Shown: one piece after another, positions 56,801 to 64,000 of the stretch | How the letters are laid out: every line of letters starts with the position of its first letter | Numbering within the stretch: the first letter of the stretch is position 1 | Translations under genes and position numbers: made by a program | Notes under the pieces: generated by a model | The model's database searches: none | The model's input: only the letters and a program-made list of their open reading frames with translations | What the model was told of the DNA's origin: nothing | DNA from: Phoronis australis | Lineage: Eukaryota > Phoronida > Phoronidae | Length of the DNA: 64,000 nucleotides | Direction of reading: 5' to 3' | Assembly: GCA_002633005.1 (NCBI GenBank) | Contig: NMRA01000522.1 | Coordinates: 180,331 to 244,330 of the forward strand

Positions 56801-59800
56801 ACCTCTTGGAAATTTAGTCAAAATACCGAAGCTTGCCGAGGGATTTTGACGAAATTTCCAAGAGGTTTTGCCCATGTCATAAACCTGAGACTCGAGTAGG
56901 ATTTTCTACGTAACTTTGGAAAGTTAAATTAACTTTGTTACAACATTTGGAACATGTTGGCCGTTTTGACACGCAGCAATGCACAACAATGGGGCGAGTT
57001 CACAAATTGGAAAAAATACCCTAACAAACTTGTTATGCCATTACAAGTTGCCATCAGATGACCAGACAGGCACCTGGTATTGTAATGAGATTCACACCAT
57101 GTAGAAGACATCATCATTGTAGAATAAGCTTTACAACACAAACTAAAAGAACACAATTTTATGCTATCAAAACCCACCCTTATCAACCCATGGAACTAGT
57201 ATGTCATGGCTTCCCACCACAGCAAAACAATCTATGCTGAAGCAGCTGCATTACCAATAAGCAGACCACTCAAGACATAACACGTACGTGCAAGTCTGTT
57301 ACAGCTATCACCAGTATAATCCTCTGTGCATTTACAGATAAATCCTGGACTTTGGATTGACTTGACACACGTGCCACCATTGGAACACTGTATGCCAACA
57401 TCACACAGATCTGAAATTTATTGTCAGTGAACAAGATTAGCATACCTGCATGCTGTTGGAATATTCTCATTTTTATTTCTCAACTCTTACGCAAATTGCC
57501 CCTTTTTTCCAAACACAATCAACAAGGAGTTATAAAATCATTAATCACAAAACATTACCTCAACTAGTGATGTGTTTACAAATTGGTTTCGATAGCAAAT
57601 AGTGTATCCAATAAGTTACATAAGAACACCACGTTGTTGTCAAGATAAAAGAAAAAATGGAGCACAACTATATTAAGACTAGAATCTTTATACAAGGCAG
57701 TTCCTCTTATGTTTCAAAAAGCTGAGTTTTAACCCATGAAACCATGACAACGACAGAAACATCACTGCACAATATGATGTTCTGAATGTAAATAGTCATG
57801 TGACAGGTGTGTGCATGAAACATTCCACAAGAACCTTCCAAATTCTGTTTATTGCTTCTCTTGGCTACAAGAGTGAGTTACTCGGAGATTTTTCCGAGGC
57901 CTCTAACTGTCAGATACAAGTTGTAAAATTGAAGTTTTCACAGAATGGTACTTAAAGCCTTCATTTTTGAAAGCGAAGTTTTGGAAAATAATGTTTGTGT
58001 GTGCACAAACCTTTGTAACGAAGGTATGAACAGATTACTTCTTTATAATCAGGTCACTTATCACTTATATGTTCTCACATGCACAATAATGGTACTAGTG
58101 CATTGCAAATGATTTGAACAAACACAAGGCTACTATTCAATATCTAATACATTACATCCTTTTTTCTCCACATGAGCTGAAAACAGGTAGTACTTCATAT
58201 CTTTGAGACTGCATAGGATACATCATTAACAGCAAATAGAATTCACATCAAGGGTCAATATATAGTACTCACGTGCACATGTTGTTCCATTGCCAGTATA
58301 ACCTACTTTACAGACACAGTCAAAAGACTGGTCTGTGTTGATGCACTTAGCATTTCTATCACAATTATTCTTGCTTGGGCTACGGCATTCATCAGTTGCT
58401 GCAAAATAATAAGACATGAATTAGAAATGTTAAGTTTATATTGCAAAATGTCATGGATGAATTCAAAAGAACTGCAGAGTAATTAAGTTCTCCATTCATG
58501 TAAGTTCAACTAAGTACTAGGCTAGAACACTAAGTCTTATGAAAATGTTAAGAGTATGCAAAGGACATACTGCAAGAGAACATTTTATTGTTAAAGCCTT
58601 GAGTCACAGCGACACAGGCCTTGTAAGACAATGAGCCTAGCTTGGCGTCAGTGCTAGTAGTCTATTACAACTGTTACAGTTAATACTCATATACTCACAG
58701 ACACAGGCCTCGTAAGACAATGAGCCTAGCTTGCCGTCAGTGCTAGTAGTCTATTACAACTGTTACAGTTAATACTCATATACTCACAGACACAGGCCTC
58801 GTAAGACAATGAGCCTAGCTTGCCGTCAGTGCTAGTAGTCTATTACAACTATTACAGTTAATACTCATATACTCACAGACACAGGCCTCGTAAGACAATG
58901 AGCCTAGCTTGCCCTCGGTGTCATGGTCAGCTGGACAAGACTTGCACACAGTTTGTCTCTTCAGGTTTTGATACTTTCCATTAGGACATTGAGTGCAGTT
59001 GTAGTTGTTAGCACTGTCAATGAAGGTACCCGCAGGACAATCAGCTGTAACATAAAACACATTTCACAGTCAACTGCCTGATAACGTAAAAGCCTGTGAC
59101 TGCAGCAATGAGAGTGACAGTGAATGTCAAGCCCTGCAAGTTTATCATAAGTGACAAGGGGTATGCAAAAGGGGTTTATGTTTCGAAACACAGGATAATC
59201 GCAAGGGAAAACTTGTAACATATGGCATAATCTTGCCAAAGCAGCAAAAATCTAGTCTAATGAACAACAGCCTAGTAGACAAGCAACAAGGCTTACATAA
59301 TGACACATTTTAATTAATCATTCATTCTTTAAAGGAGAAGCAATCATATTTATGTTACCTTGTTAGCAAAAATGCCGACCCCAGGTTCCATGCTAATTAC
59401 TGGTCCCTAATTGGCGTAGAACTACTTCTTATTCCATGGAAGGACACAAAGTTACATATGTTCTTACTTATACTTAACATCCAAAGTGGTTGCATTCCCA
59501 TTTCAGATATCATAGTATGTCATGCCTTTGAATGAACACTGTGACCTTGAACTGACAACCTGATGCTTAATGTCATGCACTCCTGGCTCAGCTATTCAGA
59601 ATGCAAAGGGGGTAATAAAACAATTATAATCTTCTCAGCCAGGACCATAAATCCTTTGTTACAGTGTGTTTAGTTACACAGTCCAGGTGGGACAATTGTA
59701 TGACTAAGAGTAGGTATAACAAATTGTTTTGTTTTCTCTCATCTTACAAGCCAATTCTACAAGGCCAGTTGTGTGCGAACGAGCCCAAAATGATTTGGCA

Positions 59801-62768
59801 GAATGTTGACAACATTTGGATCTGACTGTAGAAACATAGGATATTGTATTTCACATTCACAACAAAAAGCAATACCTGATACACGTTGGCTCAAACGTTC
59901 ACAATCTCCTATCCCTAGCTGAACATTACAGGTGTATGCATTAGACTTACCCCAGCTACAGTCTGCCACAGACTTGTAACCCAACCCTGGAGTGATCCAA
60001 CCACCAGGACACTCTTCACACTCTAAGGACTGTGATTTGTTGCGGTAGAAACCCTGCACACAGGGCTCACACAGATCTTTATTGTTTCTAGCTACCATGT
60101 ATCCTGCCTCACAATCACCTGGTAAAAAAGCACAATTTTCAATCAGTATTTGAAAACCAACAACAATCAGACAGTGAAATGGTGTGCACCAGTTAACATT
60201 TTTTCACTCAAGGTAAGCAAATTCTAATTTCAGATAAATATCAATGAAACGAACTTTAAAATATAAATATCAAACATTTCCTCATTCTTGGAATGATAGA
60301 TTCATGTTCTGAGCGAGACTGGCAGAAACATTAACAGCCATCTTTATTGAACTGTGTTTAAAAATGGGATTTAGGAATGCCTCATTAGTTAACACAGAAC
60401 ATTGTCATGGGATTAAGGAATGCCTCAGTGTTAGTGCAGAACATTGTCATGGGATTAAGGAATGCCTCAGTGTTAGCGCAGAACATTGTCATGGGATTAA
60501 GGAATGCCTCAGTGTTAGTGCAGAACATTGTCATGGGATTAAGGAATGCCTCAGTGTTAGCGCAGAACATGCCACGGGATTAAGTTTTTGAGTATTTTAG
60601 CAATGATGCCTCAAAGACTGCTATAAAGGAAGATGTCATGAATAGCTGGAAAACGTGACTTAATACACACGAGTAGTGTAAAGCAGGTTGCTCAATATAG
60701 ACTTGCCAAAAATACATGTCATTCAGTTAGAGAGGGTGAGTTATTCAAATTTCTGTAGGGCATTAGCCTGGTAAAGATAACATATTCTGGATACTAACCA
60801 CAGCAGATGTGACAAGGAAGTTAATAATACCGCGTCTTTGATATTTCTCATTATTCTTTCACAAAACATGTTATTTGCATGTTGAATAAGAAAGCAATGC
60901 ATCAACTTACGAACACAGCTATCTTCAGACACCTGACTATGATTCCTGGTAGTATACCCATTTTTACATGAATCACAGTCTCTTTGCAGGGGTTTGGGTT
61001 GGTAAGTACCAAGGGGACAGTTGACACACTGTACGTTCACTGACTTCTGGCCGGCAGTGCAATTACCTGCAGTTAAGACATGAACCGGGACTGTCACAGC
61101 AAACAATTCAAACATAATCAACAGACATGACAAAATTCAATAAACATTATCACCAAGAAAGTGCAAGTATACAAAAGTCATATTCTGAAATACTGCAACA
61201 TCATTGACTTGACAATATTTACCCACAATGCTGTGCATCTGTAAGACACTTATCACTACAAAACTAGCTTCAGTGCAGCTGACTCTTAAGTGTTAATACT
61301 GAAAACAATTGACGAGTTGTTTGAGATGCAGTGTTCATTCAGTTTGGCTCACAATAACATGTGTGTGTCAGTGGCCTAATCTGCCAGTATATCAAACAAC
61401 GCTTTTTCACACCTGCAATGAAGAGAGCTGGATCCCAAATGTGGCTAATATGATAGTAAGGTGAATATCCCATTCCTTTAATTTAGAAATTAACTGTACA
61501 TAGTCAGCACAGTATAACTTAGGCGTACCAAGATCACATGCAGCTGACGAGGTGGACCGTGTCCCAGCAGTGATTCCTTTAGAGCACTTCTGACAGGAGT
61601 CTTCAGAGGCTTTGTCCCTGTAGTAACCCTGAGCACAATCCTGACACTCGGTCTTTCCAACAACATACTCTGAACCGGATGGACAATCCACTTGAAACAT
61701 AGAGGAATCAACACTATAGTTCAGTACATAATTGTGATGTTATAAATTAGCATGTAGACATTGTATAAGTAAGAAATATTACTCTCTATACACACCATAC
61801 ATTGGTCACGTCATGTGATATATAGTTAAGTCAGAAAAGACATCCTTTCCAAAAGGGAACCAAAGCCAGGACTTTCTACACGGTTAGCAGAAAATGTCAG
61901 GTTCTAGCATCAGTTGGGACAGAGTCATACTTTCAGACTTAACTATAAGTACTGTCATGTGACCAAAATATGGCGAGTAAGAAGATTGCTATTGACCAGT
62001 AATACACAACAAATATAAAGATCATACTCAGTGTAGACTAGCGGTAGAACACACCTACCTGAGACATTATATAATTACCAAGGATACACTGCAGAGCACT
62101 TCAGTTAACTCTTCTCATAAAGTGCGCATAGTTCTTTGTGAAGGTACACTTAACACCATAAGTCCACAGAAACGGAAACACACGACAATCCACCAAAGGT
62201 TACTTACAGACACATTTTGCAGTGCTTGTCGATCCATTTACAAAAGTAGTCTGCTTGTGACCTGAAGGGCTATTTGGGCAGGGTTTACATGAAGTCTGCC
62301 ACCAGGTGTCCTGGTATGTTCCCTCAGCACATGGTTGACATGTATTGGAGCCAGTGTGCAAATATTCACCCTCTGTGCAGTTAGCTGAAATGCAAATTAT
62401 ATTGTAGTTAAAGTCCATTAAAATGTTTATTTTAATATATGATCGATCAAATTATATTGTAGTTAAAGTCCATTAAAATGTTTATTTTAATATATAATCT
62501 TACTATTCAAGGAGGAACAAATAGATATGAGACACACATATTTCATTTATTACAAACAGATCAAAATTACCATCCAATACTTAAAGATGTCAAGTATAAC
62601 CTTACATACCAATTTTACATTCGTTCACAGAATTGGCCTTCTCCCCTGGTGTAATGAAGCCATTAGTACAAGGCTTACAAGAATTTTCTTCAGTCTTATT
62701 ACGAAAGAATGCACGTTTGCAGTCAATGCACACACTACCATTGAACTCTGTACCACTTGCGCAGTCCA
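50827..62768 (-). CDS. GCC2/GCC3-EGF single-pass membrane receptor-like protein (5' end outside window)
   Basis: Thirteen exons join in frame: 62610-62768, 62208-62384, 61529-61690, 60911-61066, 59951-60118, 58877-59044 (six GCC2/GCC3 modules), 58273-58398 and 57288-57410 (EGF), 55880-55982 (transmembrane), then 55114-55355, 54843-54901, 51115-51166 and 50827-50855 (cytoplasmic tail, TAG). All have GT-AG sites; ectodomain introns are all phase 1, the classic shuffled-module layout. Together 573 codons plus stop, with more upstream. GCC2/GCC3 modules occur in large extracellular proteins such as SVEP1 and SCUBE, and resemble the Cys-rich part of Eph receptors. The tail has an NPxY motif (FRNPAY), the type that binds PTB adaptors in endocytic receptors. 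I do not recognise a specific orthologue; ligand and role are unknown. Confidence 0.85.
51115..51166 (-). CDS. Receptor exon: tail segment
   Basis: 52 nt, phase 0 to 1. Encodes VQSIDLQEEVEDTGNQQ, acidic. Acceptor TCCCTTCAG, donor GTAATG. It follows a 3.7-kb intron, so skipping is conceivable, but phase and sites fit. Confidence 0.7.
52973..53143. repeat. 59-bp tandem repeat, three units
   Basis: Units begin ATGAACAAGATCAT at 52973, 53029 and 53088; the first lacks 3 bp. Confidence 0.9.
53841..53964. repeat. 59-bp tandem duplication
   Basis: Two identical units starting ATTTCAGAGTACAGGTACTT at 53841 and 53900, plus a short third start. Identity suggests recent duplication. Confidence 0.9.
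54843..54901 (-). CDS. Receptor exon: tail segment
   Basis: 59 nt, phase 1 to 0. Encodes DPQRAVSARPQSRPTAYDEQ, basic and proline-rich. Acceptor TATTTCAG, donor GTAGGA. Confidence 0.75.
55114..55355 (-). CDS. Receptor exon: cytoplasmic tail with NPxY motif
   Basis: 242 nt, phase 2 to 1. Starts KRQQRKILKDSFRNPAYLTP, containing NPAY ~16 residues from the membrane. Further Tyr sites: TYRSTRSLYDNN, AYLFYEDRDEP, NTFYN. A Ser/Asn-rich disordered composition. Confidence 0.85.
55727..55825. repeat. 34-bp tandem repeat, three units
   Basis: Units begin ATTCACCAATATGCACC at 55727, 55761 and 55795, in the intron before the transmembrane-proximal tail exon. Confidence 0.9.
55880..55982 (-). CDS. Receptor exon: transmembrane segment
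   Basis: 103 nt, phase 1 to 2. ESQHGYIVGGSIGAG leads into FLIFLILLILLICYCLR, one hydrophobic span with a Gly-rich outer start and a basic stop-transfer sequence continued by KRQQRK in the next exon. This orientation makes the protein type I. Confidence 0.88.
56763..56905. repeat. Fold-back (large hairpin) in receptor intron
   Basis: Arms of ~62 bp (56763-56824 and 56842-56905) are nearly complementary around a ~17-bp loop. The arms share GACATGGGCAAAACCTCTTGG and its complement. Confidence 0.85.
57288..57410 (-). CDS. Receptor exon: second EGF module
   Basis: 123 nt, phase 1-1. LCDVGIQCSNGGTCVKS then FICKCTEDYTGDSC: CSNGGTC and the CxCxxxYTGxxC ending of a classical EGF domain. No calcium-binding start. 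Confidence 0.88.
58273..58398 (-). CDS. Receptor exon: calcium-binding-type EGF module
   Basis: 126 nt, phase 1-1. TDECRSPSKNNCDRNAKC, INTDQSFDCVC, GYTGNGTTC: six Cys with a DEC start and an Asn/aromatic pattern near that of calcium-binding EGF domains. Confidence 0.88.
58611..58921. repeat. 89-bp tandem array spanning an exon-intron junction
   Basis: Three and a half units, period exactly 89. Each contains the tail of the module-6 exon plus the start of its intron. GTGAGT donors (minus strand) lie at 58871-58876 (real), 58782-58787 and 58693-58698. Confidence 0.92.
58877..59044 (-). CDS. Receptor exon: GCC2/GCC3 module 6
   Basis: 168 nt, phase 1-1. DCPAGTFIDSANNYNC, TQCPNGKYQNLKRQTVCKSC, then YEACVC. 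The last ~45 nt of the exon and its GTGAGT donor are part of an 89-bp tandem array that repeats downstream in the intron. Confidence 0.88.
59951..60118 (-). CDS. Receptor exon: GCC2/GCC3 module 5
   Basis: 168 nt, phase 1-1. DCEAGYMVARNNKDLCEPC, GFYRNKSQSLECEECPGG, WITPGLGYKSVADCSW. Donor GTAAGT. Confidence 0.88.
60400..60585. repeat. 42-bp minisatellite, about 4.5 units
   Basis: Unit contains ACATTGTCATGGGATTAAGG, at 60401, 60443, 60485 and so on. Because 42 is a multiple of three, open frames appear on both strands; neither is a gene. Confidence 0.92.
60911..61066 (-). CDS. Receptor exon: GCC2/GCC3 module 4
   Basis: 156 nt, phase 1-1. NCTAGQKSVNVQCVNCPLG, TYQPKPLQRDCDSC, GYTTRN, EDSCV. Strong GTAAGT donor. 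The following intron contains the 42-bp minisatellite. Confidence 0.88.
61529..61690 (-). CDS. Receptor exon: GCC2/GCC3 module 3
   Basis: 162 nt, phase 1-1. DCPSGSEYVVGKTECQDCAQ, GYYRDKASEDSCQKC, AACDL. The donor GTACGC is weaker than the others. Confidence 0.88.
62208..62384 (-). CDS. Receptor exon: GCC2/GCC3 module 2
   Basis: 177 nt, phase 1-1. NCTEGEYLHTGSNTCQPCAEG, then CKPCPNSPSGHKQ and KCVC. It is the longest module, with a longer final loop. A 55-bp duplication (62401-62510) begins 17 bases beyond its acceptor. Confidence 0.88.
62401..62510. repeat. 55-bp tandem duplication
   Basis: Two near-identical copies starting ATTGTAGTTAAAGTCC at 62401 and 62456, in the intron upstream of module 2. 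Confidence 0.88.
62610..62768 (-). CDS. Receptor exon: GCC2/GCC3 module 1 (of those in window)
   Basis: 159 nt, phase 1-1. Reads DCASGTEFNGSVCIDCKRAF through CKPCTNGFITPG to ECKI: the CxxG...CxxC...CxxC...C spacing of the family. The donor is GTATGT. A G at its end completes Ala with the next exon. Confidence 0.88.
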
Positions 62769-62879
62769 CTGAAACAAGAAACAAGAAATAACAGATGGAA
62801 TAGAAATTTATGTGACAAAAATTTTGTGAACATTCATGAAAGAACTTATTAGATGTAGAGACTAATTCAAAGAAAACTA

Positions 62880-63410
62880 AGACTGCCAATAGGGGATGTC
62901 ACAGTAGTGACTGATTTGTCCCAAAATCCTTGTCAGTTGTACACTCTTCAATAAAGAACACATACCACATGAAGATCCATCAAGGAACTTGGTAGATGTT
63001 GGGACACAAGAGTAAAATTTAAAGTGTAAGTAGGGGTGCCACAGTTTTCAGACTGTTTAAAAATTGTCACCAGACGTGCTCTGTTCAATAGTCAATTTTC
63101 AGATAATGATATTCGTAGTGGTTAGGCCAAATGAAAAGAGGATGCCAAAAGCAGAATCCATACTAAAAATGTTCACTTTTAGAATACATCAAATCTGTCC
63201 AAAAACGTTAAGGCATCATTATGAACTCCTTGACAGCCAAACTTCATGAAAATCTGTCAAGGAAGTGTGAAGACATGATGGAGGAAAATGTAAACATTTA
63301 AACTAAAATTGTCTCTGCAGGACATAGCGGTAATGGGGTCCATACAGGTCACTATCCATTGTTACCTTCATATAAATACAGTTGGTGTATTTCTCAAAAA
63401 AAAAACGGCA
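62880..63410 (+). mobile_element. Degenerate CE-type repeat in receptor intron
   Basis: Begins with a decayed site, GCCAATAGGGGATGTCAC, and keeps family phrases (ACTTGGTAGATGTTGGG, ATATAAATACA). It merges at its right into the 56-bp minisatellite. Confidence 0.6.
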
Positions 63411-63458
63411 AAGGGTTAAAGAGAAGCAGCTGCGGATGTATAAAATAGTGCCATTGAG

Positions 63459-64000
63459 GAGGCCAGAGCAGTTGGAGATGTCAGACAATGAACATCAGTC
63501 ATAGTACTACAGAGAAGGCCAGAGCAGTCATAGTACCACCGAGGAGGCCAGAGCAGTCTGAGATGTCAGACAATGAACATCAGTCATAATACCACTAAGG
63601 GTGCCAGAGCAGTCTGAGATGTCCGACAATGAACATCAGTACCACTAAGGGTGCCAGAGCAGTCTGAGATGTCAGACAATGAACATCAGTCATAATACCA
63701 CTAAGGGAGCCAGAGCAGTCGGAGATGTCCGACAATGAACATCAGTTATAGTACCACTAAGGGTGCCAGAGCAGTCTGAGATGTCAGACAATGAACATCA
63801 GTCATAATACCACTAAGGGTGCCAGAGCAGTCGGAGATGTCCGACAATGAACATCAGTTATAGTACCACTAAGGGTGCCAGAGCAGTCTGAGATGTCAGA
63901 CAATGAACATCAGTCATAATACCACTAAGGGTGCCAGAGCAGTCGGAGATGTCCGACAATGAACATCAGTCATAGTACCACTAAGGGTGCCAGAGCAGTC
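63459..64000. repeat. 56-bp minisatellite with 112-bp alternating structure, continues past window
   Basis: Anchor GCCAGAGCAGTC recurs at 63603, 63653, 63709, 63765, 63821, 63877, 63933 and 63989, mostly 56 bp apart. Units alternate between GTCAGAC...CATAAT and GTCCGAC...TATAGT types. The unit CCACTAAGGGTGCCAGAGCAGTC resembles the CE site and its 3' flank. Confidence 0.9.

Noticed and set aside
59331-59345. Kolobok-like end TTAAAGGAGAAGC in a receptor intron
   Set aside because: Only about 13 bases match and no partner end was found nearby.
60364-60591. Open frames on both strands with repeated HCHGIKECLSVSAE and its mirror
   Set aside because: They are by-products of a 42-bp minisatellite whose period is a multiple of three.
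1-64000. CRISPR array or bacterial operon
   Set aside because: All tandem arrays have contiguous units without spacers, and the gene structure is clearly that of an animal.

Overview
This is an AT-rich animal genome window with split genes, GT-AG introns, multi-kilobase introns and many DNA transposons. The gene set and transposon types (THAP-coding Kolobok-like ends, a piggyBac relic) suggest an invertebrate metazoan, plausibly a marine deuterostome. That placement is an inference; nothing in the window fixes the species. Both confident host genes lie on the minus strand.

Gene 1 (about 2.5-42.2 kb) is the spindle-checkpoint gene MAD2 (MAD2L1-type). Four coding exons were found: 42021-42167, 33278-33398, 11887-11990 and 4325-4485. 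Their intron phases (1, 2, 1) agree perfectly and the frame reads through to a stop. The first exon, with the N-terminal helix, was not found. The introns of 8.6, 21.3 and 7.4 kb are packed with nested transposons.

Gene 2 (50.8-62.8 kb, continuing beyond the right edge) encodes a modular single-pass membrane protein. It has six cysteine-rich GCC2/GCC3 (ephrin-receptor-like) modules, each on its own phase 1-1 exon, then two EGF modules, a transmembrane exon, and a cytoplasmic tail with an NPxY motif spread over four exons. Thirteen exons join in frame for 573 codons plus stop. A 3' UTR of about 1 kb ends at an AATAAA near 49.83 kb.

Transposons fill 4.7-49 kb. A repeat called here 'CE' is built of ~140-bp units, each carrying one copy of a sequence matching the CTCF core (CCASYAGRKGGCRS), all in one orientation. 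A second family ('GTTAACCGCCC' elements) has TA target duplications and inserted into a CE copy; that insertion itself carries a Kolobok-like fold-back, giving a datable nest at 35.4-40.2 kb. In intron 4 a piggyBac relic and a Kolobok-like end share one TTAA. Kolobok-like ends in inverted orientation flank MAD2 exon 4. A THAP element at 13.7-15.1 kb was split by another insertion with a 9-bp duplication. Direct 0.6-kb repeats flank MAD2 exon 2.

Regions 1-2.4, 11.0-11.9, 12.0-13.7, 22.6-25.6, 28.5-33.3 and 44.4-49.8 kb hold no gene I can name. A few weak candidate exons there are listed with low confidence. The window ends inside a 56-bp minisatellite that appears to be an expanded piece of the CE unit. 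Sequence gaps: 34392-34521 plus single Ns near 44804 and 46048.
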